From assembly GCA_016716125.1 (NCBI GenBank), contig JADJWZ010000022.1, positions 43,580 through 107,579 on the forward strand: 64,000 nt of DNA, given 5' to 3'. The position numbers and the translations under genes were made by a program. Every line of letters starts with the position of its first letter. The first letter of the stretch is position 1. This DNA comes from Ignavibacteria bacterium (lineage in GTDB: Bacteria; Bacteroidota; Ignavibacteria; Tepidaquicellales; Tepidaquicellaceae). The notes under the pieces are model-generated. The model was not told where the DNA came from. It was given only the letters and a program-made list of their open reading frames with translations, and searched no databases. Positions 8,808 to 19,668 of this stretch are shown here, one piece after another.

Positions 8808-9434
8808 ATGAAGAGTGAAAGTAAAATAATGAGGAGTGAAAACAAAATAATGAGGAGTGAAAACAAAATAATGAATAGTGAAAACAAAATAATGAGGAGT
8901 GAAAACAAAATAATGAAGAGTGAAAACAAAATAATGAAGAGTGAAAACAAAATAATGAAGAGTGAAAACAAAATAATGAAGACTGACAACAAAATAATGA
9001 AGAGTGAAAACAAAATAATGAAGAGTGAAAACAAAATAATGAGGAGAGAATGTGAAATAATTTTCACTGAAGACAAAATAATGGAGACTGAAGGTAAAAT
9101 AATGGAGACTGAAGGTAAAATAATGGAGACTGAAGGTAAAATAATGGAGACTGAAGGTAAAATAATGGAGACTGAAGGTAAAATAATGGCGGGTGAATGT
9201 AAAATAATGGCGGGTGAATGTAAAATAATGGAGGGTGAATGTAAAATAATGGAGGGTGAATGTAAAATAATGGAGGGTGAAAGTAAAATAATGGAAGGTG
9301 AAGGTAAAATAATGGCGGGTGAAGGTAAAATAATGGAGACTGAAGGTAAAATAATGGAGACTGAAGGTAAAATAAAATTGCGAAAAAGTAAAATAATTTT
9401 AAAAAGTGAAAAATTTTTCACAAAAAAAGTTTGA
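8808..9434 (+). repeat. 21-bp minisatellite, about 28 units
   Basis: About 28 tandem copies of a 21-base unit run through this stretch, in two main sequence classes: ATGAAGAGTGAAAACAAAAT and ATGGAGACTGAAGGTAAAAT, each plus one base. Copies within a class are nearly identical, which points to recent expansion. Because 21 is a multiple of three, the plus strand is open throughout as a heptad repeat, and the minus strand is open in several frames because purine bias removes stop codons. Confidence 0.95.
8808..9434 (+). CDS. Possible 208-residue heptad-repeat protein (coding status uncertain)
   Basis: Read from the ATG at 8808, the array gives 28 seven-residue repeats (MKSENKI, METEGKI and MEGECKI types) and a basic end, FFTKKV. 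AGGGGAGAAG at 8791-8800 could serve as a ribosome site. The product would be highly charged and probably helical, with adjacent Ile-Met forming one stripe per turn pair. Against a real gene: every unit contains its own ATG, the opposite strand is equally open, and the sequence upstream is decayed repeat. No family was recognised. Whether it is translated is unknown. Confidence 0.3.
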   Translation: MKSESKIMRSENKIMRSENKIMNSENKIMRSENKIMKSENKIMKSENKIMKSENKIMKTDNKIMKSENKIMKSENKIMRRECEIIFTEDKIMETEGKIMETEGKIMETEGKIMETEGKIMETEGKIMAGECKIMAGECKIMEGECKIMEGECKIMEGESKIMEGEGKIMAGEGKIMETEGKIMETEGKIKLRKSKIILKSEKFFTKKV

Positions 9435-9541
9435 GTGGCATTAAAAAATGAGAAAAGATAAGATCCACTGAAATAAATTTCAAAAAATTGAAATATACAG
9501 TGAGCTGTAAAATTTTTTTTGTGTAAATGAATTTTTTTAAT

Positions 9542-9736
9542 TTAATATTTACTCATTCTTTCCTCAAATCTAAAAGCAAATTGTGATAAAGAATATGCCC
9601 AATCTCTTATATGCATAGTCCATTTTTTATGAAGATCCCGGAATGCCGGGTAATGCATTTTTTTAAAAGAATCATTACTTGGAAAAAGAGATTTGTTTTT
9701 AGATACTTTTCTAAATTGACGGTGATGTTTGTAGCT
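9542..9736 (-). pseudogene. IS256 (mutator)-family transposase remnant, C-terminal 64 codons
   Basis: Translating the minus strand gives SYKHHRQFRKVSKNKSLFPS, then NDSFKKMHYPAFRDLHKKW, TMHIRDW, SLSQFAFRFEERM and a stop. This matches the C-terminal pattern of mutator-type transposases: HRQFRKVTK, FPND, KKWT, IRNW, LNQLAIRFEERL. An in-frame stop at 9737-9739 replaces the region just upstream, and the DDE catalytic part is absent. It is therefore a dead fragment of an insertion sequence. It lies between the minisatellite and the antiporter gene. Confidence 0.85.
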
Positions 9737-9850
9737 TTAGTTATTCGAGTTTAATTCAAGAGCAAAATTTTGTAATTTGTGCGGTGAATAAATCATCCAT
9801 ATCAGAAAAAGAATTAATTTCTTTCTATAATAATACAAGCCTTTAAGTAA

Positions 9851-11692
9851 ATGAAGACTAAGAGTATAAGAAAAAGTTATATTTTCTTTTTCGGATTAAT
9901 TTTCCTGCTTGTGTATGGTTCCGGCGTATTCGCATCAGATAACGGATCAGGTTCGCAGACACTTCTTACCAGCATCGGTATTGCAATTATTGCCGCCTCT
10001 GTACTGGCATTCATTGCTCATTTTTTAAAGCAGCCGCTTTTACTTGCTTATATTACGGCAGGTATTATCATAGGTCCTAAGATCGGGTTCGGGTTTATCG
10101 GAAATGAACATGACATAGAAACCATTTCACACATCGGGCTGGTGCTGCTTTTATTCATGATTGGACTCGAGATAGACGTTAAGAAATTAAAAGAAGCGGG
10201 AAAGTCTTTATTTTTTGCAGGAACATTACAGTTTATCATATGCGTAACTCTCGGTTTGGGTTTTTTCTCATTGATTGGTTTTACAATGGGGGATGGAAAT
10301 TACGATCTTTTGTATCTTGCAGTATGCTGCAGTCTGAGCAGTACCGCAATCGTTGTGAAACTCTTATACAGTAAGCTGGAGCTTGATACTCTTGCAGGAC
10401 GCCTGACACTCGGAATACTGATCTTTCAGGATATATGGGCGATCATAGCTCTCAGCATACAGGCAAATCTCGCAAGCCCTGATGTTATGTTAATCTTATT
10501 CTCATTTGTCAAAGGAGCGCTGGTTGTCTTAATAAGTCTTTTATTAAGTAGATATGTTCTGTCCCGGATATTCAGAGCTGTTGCAAAAACACCGGAGATA
10601 GTTCTTATCACCTCTCTCGGATGGTGTTTCCTGATATGCGGTCTTTCCGGATACTTCGGGCTGTCGCTTGAAATGGGAGCGCTCATTGCCGGTGTAGCCA
10701 TTTCAACATTTCCATATAATCATGATGTGATCTCAAAAATAATTTATGTCAGAGATTTCTTTATTACATTATTCTTCGTTGCTCTGGGAATGATGATAAC
10801 AAATCCGGCGGACAATCCTGAAGTATTAATATATTCCGCAGTTGCCGCTTTGTTTCTGATCGCGTCAAGATTTCTGTCAATTTACCCTGTCCTGTATGCA
10901 TTGAAAAACGGGAACCGGGTGAGTCTGTTAACATCCATCAACCTTTCTCAGATCAGTGAATTCTCTCTTGTAATAGCTGCTCTTGGTCTTGCCGCAGGAC
11001 ATATCACGCAGGGAATACTGACAATAATAATTTTTACTTTCGTTATTACATCAGTGGCGTCAACTTACATGATCAAGTACAGTGACCCTATCCAGAGATT
11101 ACTCAGCAGGATAGTGGGTTTTATTGGATTCAGAGATATTGGAAGTGAAAAAAGTCAGACATTAGATTCCAGACAAAAGGAAATTGCAATACTTGGATTC
11201 TATACAACAGCCAGCTCTCTGATAAATGAAATGGAATCTTTTGAATTAACAAATGAAGAAGGAGTTCAAATCCTTAATAAGGTTGTAGTCATTGACTTTA
11301 ATCCTGAAGTACACAAAAAACTTACCGGTAAAGGTATCAGGGCATATTATGGTGATATCAGTCATATTGATACGCTTCTTAATTCCGGAATAGAAAATGC
11401 TAAGATAGTTATTTCAACAATTCCCGATTCCATCTTAGTCAATACAAATAATCTCAGGCTTCTGACAAATATAAAAAAAGTTAACCCACATGCAAAAATA
11501 ATCGTTACAACCGAAAGTCCTAAACTCGCAATTGAACTTTACGAAAACGGCGCGCATTATGTCCTTATGCCGAGAGTTCTAACTGCGGAAAATCTAATGG
11601 AAGTGCTGATAACATTGCTGAACCGAGACTCAAATGAGGCATTAAGAGAAGAACTTGAAATGCTGAAAGGAAGAAATGAGATACTGGAGTAA
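9851..11692 (+). CDS. CPA2-family cation:proton antiporter with RCK/TrkA-N domain (KefB-like)
   Basis: The protein has 613 residues. An N-terminal signal-like segment ends near FASDNGSG. About 12 membrane segments of the Na_H_Exchanger/CPA2 fold follow (LAYITAGIIIGP, MIGLEID, SLSSTAIVVKLL, LGILIFQDIWAI, SLEMGALIAGVAI). The cytoplasmic C-terminus from about residue 444 has a Rossmann-type TrkA-N domain (EIAILGF, VVVIDFNPE, AYYGDISH). Proteins of this design exchange K+ or Na+ for H+ across the inner membrane, gated by nucleotide binding; the exact ion cannot be told from sequence. The glycine motif of the RCK domain (GFYTTASSL) is atypical. The gene stands alone. Confidence 0.93.
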   Translation: MKTKSIRKSYIFFFGLIFLLVYGSGVFASDNGSGSQTLLTSIGIAIIAASVLAFIAHFLKQPLLLAYITAGIIIGPKIGFGFIGNEHDIETISHIGLVLLLFMIGLEIDVKKLKEAGKSLFFAGTLQFIICVTLGLGFFSLIGFTMGDGNYDLLYLAVCCSLSSTAIVVKLLYSKLELDTLAGRLTLGILIFQDIWAIIALSIQANLASPDVMLILFSFVKGALVVLISLLLSRYVLSRIFRAVAKTPEIVLITSLGWCFLICGLSGYFGLSLEMGALIAGVAISTFPYNHDVISKIIYVRDFFITLFFVALGMMITNPADNPEVLIYSAVAALFLIASRFLSIYPVLYALKNGNRVSLLTSINLSQISEFSLVIAALGLAAGHITQGILTIIIFTFVITSVASTYMIKYSDPIQRLLSRIVGFIGFRDIGSEKSQTLDSRQKEIAILGFYTTASSLINEMESFELTNEEGVQILNKVVVIDFNPEVHKKLTGKGIRAYYGDISHIDTLLNSGIENAKIVISTIPDSILVNTNNLRLLTNIKKVNPHAKIIVTTESPKLAIELYENGAHYVLMPRVLTAENLMEVLITLLNRDSNEALREELEMLKGRNEILE

Positions 11693-12044
11693 AGCGATCC
11701 GCTAAATAAATTTGATGATCCGTATTAATCAGGTGAGTTAAAGTTATGATACAAAAAAAATGTTACTTCAGGTTAGCAGACAGATTTAAAGAGCAATGTA
11801 AAATTTTTGATTGTAATTCAGAACTGACTTGATATAACTATTTAAAATTCATTTTTTATACCGCCTCAAAATATTTCCTATTAAAAGAAGCGCTCCCGAA
11901 ATCTTTATTCAGATTAAAATTTACCTAAGAACATTTTACAGATCGAATTCAAATTCAGACTTCTGTATTTTGAATTTTCAAATACATAATTACTTTAATC
12001 AGAGAATTTTATAAATATATATTTATTAATTAAACAAACTAAAA
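11693..12044. other. AT-rich intergenic region, no gene seen
   Basis: Stop codons fill all frames. I see no clear terminator or repeat. The last part before the ATG at 12045 is very AT-rich and probably carries the promoter of the downstream secreted protein. Confidence 0.5.
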
Positions 12045-15000
12045 ATGAATAAAATATTTCTACTCCGATCATTCATTACTATAGGTGCAATTGCGATACT
12101 GATCCTGATCGCAGGTACTGAAGTTTTTCAGGGTAATGAAAAAACAGATTTCCAGAAACACACTGAAAAATTTTATGATTACGATGAAACAGATCCTTAT
12201 ATAGACAGACCTACCAATGAAGCAAGAATGCATCTTACAGAAGGCGATGATGTCCTTGACGTTATTACTGATGCAAACGGTTTCGATAATTTTGAAATAG
12301 GAGTGGACTTTGCTGAGCAGATGCTTGTCTCAAATCCGAGAAATCCGCTCAACATGCAGTTTGGCGTGAATTCCGGCGGAGGTCAAAACGCTTACTACAC
12401 AACAAACGGTCATGACTGGACTTCAAGTAATCCGGCATATCATCCGTCCACTTGCTGCGACCCATGGTCGGCATGGGATAGTCTCGGGATGCTTCATTAT
12501 GGTTCAGGAGTTAACGGACAATATGTTTACAATTCGACAAATGGGGGACAAACATACGGACCTCCGATATTGACTGTATCAGGAAATGACAGAAACACTA
12601 TGGCTGCTGATCAGACTAACGGACCATATAAAAATTATTTATATGCAGCGATCACTCCCGGAAATTTTGCAAGAAGTACAAACAGCGGAACTTCATGGAC
12701 AACTACATATTCACCAAGTAATACAATACCCGGTGTTATGATTGCAGTAGGTCCGAACGGAGCTACACAGGGCGGTTGCGTTATGTATGTTACTAATACA
12801 GGAACATCTTCAAATGTAACTTATACATTTCACAGATCGACTAACGGAGGCGCAAGTTTTACTGTCAGATCAACTTTAACAGTTGCAGGATACGTAGGCA
12901 CTCTTAATGCCGCCGGCAGACTTGTAATTAACAACGGCCGAACAAGACCTTATCCTATGATAGCAATGGATAACAGTTACGGTCCAAACAGAGGAAGACT
13001 TTATCTTGTATATGCATCAAACGTTCCTGCCGGTAACGGAAATAAGCCGGACATTATACTTCAATATTCAGATGATCAGGGAGCAACCTGGTCAACAAGA
13101 AGAACTGTGAATGATAATGCAAATCCTCAGCTGAGTGATCAGTGGTTTCCGGCAATCTGGTGTGAAAAGGAAACGGGAAGACTTTATATAAAATGGTATG
13201 ACACAAGAGAAAACCCGGCAACGTATGCTGTAAATGTATACGCCACATATACTGATAACGGCGGAACTTCTTTTGCGGCAAATCAAAAACTTACAACTAC
13301 ATCATGGACTTATCCGAGTCCTGCATGCGCGCCGAATACAAACTGTTACAGAGGAGATTATGACGGTATGACAGCTAATACCAGAACCTCTTTTTCGGTT
13401 TGGTATGACGGAAGGCTCGGCACATATAAAAATGTCGGGGCGTATTTTCCGGATTATGCAATGACGGTTTCACCAGGGACTTCTATTATTCACAATACAA
13501 ATGATTTTAAATTAATAGATGTAAATGTGCCTGCAGTAAAATTGTATACTGATGATGTAATTTTTACAACTGCGATAACGCCTGTGCCGGGTTCAGGATC
13601 TATAGTCGCTGATTTCCCGGGCGGAACTTCAGTCAGCTCCCCGTATCCGAAAACTGCAAAGATGAGAATCAGAACAATTGGAACGGTAACAAACGGCTTA
13701 TATACGGTAACTGTAACCGGCTCGGGACCAAACGGAACGCCGGTACATAAAAGGACTGTAGCAGTAACAGTAAGTAATATATTATCGGGAGCTCCGTGTG
13801 AAGATTTTACTGAAGCATTTCCTCCGAATGATTTTGACATTGATTATACCGGTACAAACTACTGGTTAAGAAATACTCAAAGCGCATACGGCACAGGATC
13901 GGGCAGCGCAAGATTTAATGCCTGGAATGCTCCGGCCGGAACAAATCAAACGCTTGTTTCAATGAGCTTTGCAGGTGTTGGAGCAAATACTTATCTGACA
14001 TTTGATAACGCTTACAGACCATGGACAGGCGGGAATATAGATTCGCTGATAGTCGAATCTTCTGCTAATTACGGCGGAAGTTACACTACACTGGAAAGAC
14101 TCTGGGGCGGACTGGGAGCGGAAGCCGGACCTCTTAACACTGTATTTACAGGAGGAGGTCAGTTTACTCCTTTGAATTATCAATGGAGATCCAAAATTTA
14201 TTTAATGCCGGTAGGTACGAATAAAATCAGATTAAGAGCAGTCAGCGGATTCGGGAATGATATTTTTGTAGATAACATTTGTGTACAAAGTCTTTCTTCT
14301 CCTTCATCCACTGCAGGTATTGGTATGGTTCCGGAAGGTTTTTACAGAGCCCTGCCGTTCCCTCAAACAGTACAGGATTCTATCAGAGTATATCTTCACA
14401 GAACAGATTTCCCGAATATTGCAGTTGACTCGGCTCTTTCATATTTCACTACAGGCGCTGTAGCAGGAAGTCCATTTACAAGAGCATTAAGCGGAACTTA
14501 TTATATTGTTTTAAAACACAGAAACAGTTTAGAGACGTGGAGCAAGGACGGCGGTGAGAATTACTCAAGAGGCAGCTCTTTAAACTTTAACTTTGTCCTG
14601 CCAATAGGTCAGGCCTATAATAATAATCAAGCGCTCATAGATCCAAATCCATATTACGGAATGTACGGCGGAGATATGGACAAAGATCATTCGATTGATA
14701 TTTCTGATGTTTCACAAATTGAGAATGCAGCAGCTAATTTCCTTACAGGATATGTAATTGAAGATCTGACAGGTGATGATTTTGTGGATATAAATGATCA
14801 GGCGATTGCCGATAATAATGCATCAAACTTTGTTACCAGACAAGCGCCTCCCGGAGCGGATCTTGGTCCGATCGTATCTGAAGAGGATGTGACTTCGGCG
14901 GAAACAAATTTTGAGAATGACGCATTGAGACATAAACATGAATTAACAATTAAGTTACTGAACGATCAGAAAGCTCAGGAAAAAATTTCTGTTGAAATGA

Positions 15001-15146
15001 AAAAGAAAAAAGATCAGGAAACTGAATTGAGAAAGAAAAAAGTTAATTCTGACAAAGAAAAAATGAGATCAAATCAGAATACAATCGAAACGGTAAAACC
15101 GGAAATAAATAATCCGGAAAGATCGGGCAGAACTCTCGGACAATAG
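12045..15146 (+). CDS. Large secreted Asp-box propeller protein with dockerin-like repeat
   Basis: The protein has 1033 residues. An N-terminal membrane/signal segment (ITIGAIAILILIAGTEVF) precedes a propeller with Asp-box motifs (STNSGTSWT, STNGGASFT, SDDQGATWS). An extra Ig-like piece lies around residues 490-580. The CEDF...WLRNTQSAYGTGSG module (about 585-750) and the HRNSLETW module (about 765-865) follow. Dockerin-like calcium loops (GDMDKDHSIDISDV and DLTGDDFVDINDQ, about 875-930) lead into a strongly charged Lys/Glu-rich tail ending RTLGQ. It shares the module order of 5445-8300 but is more diverged. No T9SS domain is visible. Substrate and role are unknown. Confidence 0.9.
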   Translation: MNKIFLLRSFITIGAIAILILIAGTEVFQGNEKTDFQKHTEKFYDYDETDPYIDRPTNEARMHLTEGDDVLDVITDANGFDNFEIGVDFAEQMLVSNPRNPLNMQFGVNSGGGQNAYYTTNGHDWTSSNPAYHPSTCCDPWSAWDSLGMLHYGSGVNGQYVYNSTNGGQTYGPPILTVSGNDRNTMAADQTNGPYKNYLYAAITPGNFARSTNSGTSWTTTYSPSNTIPGVMIAVGPNGATQGGCVMYVTNTGTSSNVTYTFHRSTNGGASFTVRSTLTVAGYVGTLNAAGRLVINNGRTRPYPMIAMDNSYGPNRGRLYLVYASNVPAGNGNKPDIILQYSDDQGATWSTRRTVNDNANPQLSDQWFPAIWCEKETGRLYIKWYDTRENPATYAVNVYATYTDNGGTSFAANQKLTTTSWTYPSPACAPNTNCYRGDYDGMTANTRTSFSVWYDGRLGTYKNVGAYFPDYAMTVSPGTSIIHNTNDFKLIDVNVPAVKLYTDDVIFTTAITPVPGSGSIVADFPGGTSVSSPYPKTAKMRIRTIGTVTNGLYTVTVTGSGPNGTPVHKRTVAVTVSNILSGAPCEDFTEAFPPNDFDIDYTGTNYWLRNTQSAYGTGSGSARFNAWNAPAGTNQTLVSMSFAGVGANTYLTFDNAYRPWTGGNIDSLIVESSANYGGSYTTLERLWGGLGAEAGPLNTVFTGGGQFTPLNYQWRSKIYLMPVGTNKIRLRAVSGFGNDIFVDNICVQSLSSPSSTAGIGMVPEGFYRALPFPQTVQDSIRVYLHRTDFPNIAVDSALSYFTTGAVAGSPFTRALSGTYYIVLKHRNSLETWSKDGGENYSRGSSLNFNFVLPIGQAYNNNQALIDPNPYYGMYGGDMDKDHSIDISDVSQIENAAANFLTGYVIEDLTGDDFVDINDQAIADNNASNFVTRQAPPGADLGPIVSEEDVTSAETNFENDALRHKHELTIKLLNDQKAQEKISVEMKKKKDQETELRKKKVNSDKEKMRSNQNTIETVKPEINNPERSGRTLGQ

Positions 15147-15216
15147 AAACAATAGAGAAAGCAGGTTTGATTATACAAAACTGAATTGTTAAAAAAGTAA
15201 TTACGGAAATAAAAAA

Positions 15217-15248
15217 TAAAGACCGGCAAATTTAAATTGCCGGTCTTT
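15217..15248. terminator. Terminator between convergent genes
   Basis: AAAGACCGGCAA pairs with TTGCCGGTCTTT over 12 bases with a short loop, and a T tract follows on the plus strand. The gene at 15280-16603 converges, and the A tract on the other side could let it work in both directions. Confidence 0.9.
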
Positions 15249-15279
15249 TTAATTTATTAAAACTGATGATATAACATAA

Positions 15280-16603
15280 TTATCTGATCAAAACCATTTT
15301 TTTTGTTTCGCTTAATTTACCGGAAATTATTTTTTCCGTATCAAGAGTCAGCTTATAAAAATAAATTCCGCTCGGAAGTTCGTCTGCGGAAAAAAGTTTC
15401 TGAATATGATCCTGCATAAAGAAATTCCGAGACAAGAGTTCTGATCTCTTTACCTGATGCGTCATAAATTTTAAGAGACACATTCCCCGGGTCAAAAATT
15501 TCAAAATTTATTTCAGTGGACGGATTAAAAGGATTGGGATAATTCTGCATAAGCCGGAACGCTTCGGGAATAACCGGACTGCTTTCTCCGTAAACAGAAG
15601 ATGAAGTCCTGTCAAATTTAAATATAGCGCCGCCCTCTCCGCAGGCGTATCCGTAAGTCGAATCAGGAAATTCTACATCAAATAAAGCAGTACTGTCCGG
15701 TGTATAAATGGATTTCCATACAAATCCCGAATCCTCTGAAAGTAAAAATTTTTGTGAATAACTTCCCGTGATCCAGATCTCTGCCGGAGTCCTTGCGCTG
15801 ATACCTGTCGCAAGTCCGAATACTCCGAGCGTATCATAGAACCAGTTAGCGCCTGTATCCACTGTCCTGGCAAGACTGGATCCGAATTCGAGATCTCCTC
15901 CGGATATCAAAGCTTTATGAGGGAAAATAATGTCAATATCGAAAAAAGGTTCGGGAGCGATTTCCGCTCCTCTCCAAATCATACCGCCGTCTGTAGTAGC
16001 CCAGACTATACCTGCAATATCCCTGAATCCTCCGCATGCGTAACCTGTCAGCTGATTAATGAATTTAATTTTATTAATAGGTAAAAGAAAAAACAGATTG
16101 CTGTCTATCTGAGTTGGAGTCCATGTCTGTCCGCTGTTTGTAGTCCGGTTTATTGCGGAAGGAACGCCGCCGATAAAACCGTTATTCAGATCATGAAAAA
16201 AAATTGTCTTCATAAAATTATTTGTATCCGGATACATTGATCTCAGCCATGTATTACCGCCGTCGGAAGTGTTTAAAATTATTGTTCCGAAAAAAGAAGC
16301 GCTGTCCGGAAAAATTTCCCAGGAAAGCGCCCAGCCGTTTAAATCATCGAGAAAAAATATATCTTCAATATCATTAGAGATTCCCGAATTTTGATTTACC
16401 CAGGAGTTCCCTCCGTTTGTCGTCCTTAGTATTATTCCCAAGTCACCTGATATCCATCCCGTATTACTGTTCAAAAAAAAACAATTTTTCAGATCCGAGC
16501 TGACAGGACTGTCAATACGGCTCCAGTAACTTTGTGAAATTGAATTAACAGTCGGGAATATTATATAAACAGAAACAATAACTGCAAATAAAATTTTTTT
16601 CAT
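15280..16603 (-). pseudogene. Secreted Ycf48-like protein with T9SS sorting domain, one frameshift
   Basis: A signal peptide (MKKILFAVIVSVYIIFPTVNSIS) is followed by Ycf48/BNR repeats (WISGDLGIILRTTNGGNSW and others) and a T9SS domain starting at NYPNPFNPSTEI. The frame breaks at a run of six A (15390-15395, plus strand). Removing one base joins AGSYSETF to SADELPSGIYFYKL and ends in KKMVLIR, giving about 440 residues. This is either a recent mutation or a homopolymer read error. It is related to 3941-5269 and likewise divergent from an Asp-box/dockerin gene (16765). Its N-terminal half is duplicated at 19669-20162. Confidence 0.88.
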
Positions 16604-16764
16604 AATAAAAAATGTAATGAAGAGTTCTTCAAATTAACGTGAAGTATGTAAATATGAAACATTAAATTTTATCTTAAAATAAAATTTAGACTTGAAATTA
16701 AAAATTGAATTAAATAATTAGCAAATAACTAAGTATTATTACTAACTAAAAAAAGGGTAATCCA
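16604..16764. promoter_or_regulatory. Divergent promoter region (copy 1)
   Basis: These 161 AT-rich bases separate the divergent genes 15280-16603 and 16765-19616 and are almost the same as 20163-20323. AAAAAGGGTAATCC just before 16765 is a plausible ribosome site. Core promoter boxes cannot be named with confidence. Confidence 0.55.
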
Positions 16765-19616
16765 ATGAAAACAAAATTACTTCTCTTAGCTGTACTCTTT
16801 TCCTGTATTTGGATCATTAATTCCGGATTCTCACCAAATGATGACAACCCAAAATGGAGTCAGGATCCGCGAACAAGAATTAACATCGATATTCAGGGAG
16901 ATTACATTCCGTTACCTGTAGGTGACAATGGAAATTTCAGCAATGAAACCAGATACATCTCAACTCCGCAGGGAGTTTTTGCAGTCGGACCGAATTTCAG
17001 AGTCCATCCGACTACATCCCGCACACAGAGTGAAGTGCCGATCACAAGACATCCCCGCAATCCGAACTTTATGTTTGCATCGGCAAACACATATAATGTA
17101 GGCGGCTCGACAACTTTCAGCACAGCTCATTATGTGACAACAAACGGTGGTGTATCGTTTTTTGGCGATGATACGACGAATTTTAATTTCGGTGATCCCG
17201 GACCGATGGTAATGCATACAAACAGACTTATTATCTCATACATTACAAGCACCGGATCAATGGGCGCTGCATATTCAACTAATCTGGGAACTTCATGGTC
17301 GGGAACGGTTACATTTCCGGGAGCAACTACTTCAGCGGATAAGAATCTTTCTGCTGTTGATGGCGAACCCACAAGCGCTTATTACGGAAGATTATATACT
17401 GTTTATACCGAATTTGCCGGAGCAAATTTTGGAAGGATAGTTGCAACATGGTCATCCAATGGCGGAGTTACCTGGTCAAGCGTAGTTCCGATAAGTCCTG
17501 TTCCTTCTGCCGGTCATCATCATCAGGGTTGCGATGTAGCAGTTGATCCTTACGGATGGGTTCGTGTGGTATATGCTAATTGCACAACCAACGGACAAAA
17601 TTCTACAGAAGATTATCTCGGATGGGCAGAATCAGGTAATGGCGGAGTTACATGGGCAGATATGTCAGACACAAAAGTAAATATGAACGGTATCAGATCT
17701 TCTGACTTATTACCTTCCCCGCCCGCATCAGTAATCAGAGCTAACGGTTTTCCGAGAATTGACATTGACAGAACATGTCTTCTGACTTCTGACGACGCTT
17801 ATGTAGTAGCAGGTGAGAAGAATTTCGCTCCGGCTCTTGATAATGCTGATATAGTTTTAATGAAAACACCTAACGGCGGCTCAACCTGGACAAGAGTAAG
17901 AGTAAATCAAAACGCAGCAGGTTCTTACGAATATTTTCCGGCGGTAAATGTAGACGCAACAGGCGGCATTAATGTATGTTATTACAGCACAAGAAACTCT
18001 CCTAATAACGATTCAGCTCAGATATATCTTTCAAGATCAACTGACGGCGGAACAAGCTGGGTTGATGTTTTAGTATCAGACCATAAGTTCAAACCTGTAC
18101 CAATCCTCGGACAGCAGGCGGTTATCAGGGAGATTATATCGGAATAACATCAGGCGGAGCAGGAAAGATCATTCCATACTGGTGCGAGCAGAATCCGTCT
18201 ACTGGCGGAAGATATCAGGCATACGCTTCATTGGTTGATATTAATATTTCAGCTCCTTGTGAACCATTTACCTGTGCTAAAGATTCCGGTGACACAGTTT
18301 TCCCTTTGTCATCGGGTAGTTTTTACGAAGAATTTACCGGTACAAACTATTGGAACAGAAAATCTCAGGCAAGCGCTTATGGATCCGGAACAGGTTCTGT
18401 AAGATTTAATGCCTGGTCAGCTTCAGCCGGTACAATTCAATCACTTATTTCATATCAGTTCAACCCTGCAGGCGGGTCAACTTATTTAACTTTTGATGCT
18501 GCATACAGACCGTGGTCAGGCGGTAATGTAGATTCATTGATAGTAGAATCTTCAGTCAATGGCGGCGTGACTTATACGGTAAGAGCAAGATTATGGGGAG
18601 GACTCGGAGCTGCAGCAGGTCCTTTAAATTCTGTATTTACAGGTGGCGGTCAGTTTATTCCTTCTAACAGAGAATGGAGACCAAAAATTTATCAGCTTCC
18701 CGCAGGTACAAATAAAGTCAGACTACGCGCAAGAAGCGGTTTCGGAAATGATATATGGTTAGATAACATTTGCGTACAATCATTACCAACTGCTGTAAAC
18801 AGTTCTATCGGACTTGCAAATGAAGCTATGTTCATACCGACAAACCCGTTCTGGAGATTACAGGATACTATCAGAGTATATCTGCACCGGACTGATTTCC
18901 CGAATATAGCGGTAGATTCTGCAATTAGTGTTGTCGGCAGCAATGCTGTTGTCGGAAGTCTGTTATTTAACAAAGCTTTAGACGGAACTTATTACAGAGT
19001 TGTAAAGCACAGAAACAGTATTGAGACATGGAGTAATATTGGTGTTGCTTATACAAGAGGTTCCGGTTCACATCATAATTTCATTCAGCCTAGCGGTCAG
19101 GCATATGGTAATAATCAGGCAATTGTTAGTATCACACCCGAATACAGGGGAATTTTCAGCGGCGACTGTGATCAGGATGATTTTATAGATATTGCCGATC
19201 TTGCAATAATCGATAATCAGGTATTTAACTTTGCAGCAGGATATGTTATCGGTGATCTCAATGGTGATCTATTTGTAGATCTTACTGATTATACATATGC
19301 AGATAATAATTCAAATAATTTTGTCGGTGTAGTAGCGCCTCCGGGAGCAGAGCCAGTACCGCCGGTTGAAAATGAATCTACTCCTGAATTAAATACTGAA
19401 CAGGATAGAATTAAGTATGAACTGCATCTGAAGGTAATGAACGAGAAAGGAAATGTCGAAGAGTCAGTGAAAGTAAAACCTGAACTCAATGACGTCCTGA
19501 GAGATAGAGAGATCAGATCCAATATCCAAAAAACAACTTTCAGAAAAAAAGATAATACCCGCGTGGAAAAATCCGAAACAGGAACTTCCGAACAAACCAG
19601 AGTGGGTGAAAGGTAA
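16765..19616 (+). pseudogene. Asp-box propeller/dockerin-like secreted protein, one frameshift (copy 1)
   Basis: The frame runs from the ATG at 16765 to near 18110. Compared with copy 2, one T is missing between 18110 and 18111 (CCTCGGACAG versus CCCCGGTACAG), after which the frame continues to 19616. Repaired, it encodes 950 residues: a signal segment (LLLLAVLFSCIWIINSGFS), Asp-box propeller, the YTGT/FNxW sandwich module, the HRNSIETW module, dockerin-like loops (GDCDQDDFIDIADL and DLNGDLFVDLTDY) from about residue 799, and a charged tail ending RVGER. Length and module order match 5445-8300. A single missing base may be an assembly artefact. Confidence 0.9.
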
Positions 19617-19635
19617 GTAAAGTAATTAATTAATT

Positions 19636-19666
19636 AAAGCCGTGGAGAATTTTTCTTCACGGCTTT
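19636..19666 (+). terminator. Rho-independent terminator of copy 1
   Basis: AAAGCCGTG pairs with CACGGCTTT, with inner GAGAA/TTCTT pairing, followed by a T tract. It is the same as the copy 2 terminator at 23196-23226. Confidence 0.9.
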
Positions 19667-19668
19667 TT

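Noticed and set aside
8675..9421. Long minus-strand open frame across the first minisatellite (SIILPSV repeats)
   Set aside because: Purine bias of the plus strand removes stops from several minus frames, and the composition (Ile/Leu/Ser only) and lack of a ribosome site argue against a gene.
8808..9434. CRISPR array
   Set aside because: Units are directly adjacent with no unique spacers and there are no cas genes nearby.
13490..13840. 116-residue minus-strand open frame inside the 12045 gene
   Set aside because: It is a shadow of the coding strand; the plus-strand frame is part of a conserved multidomain protein.
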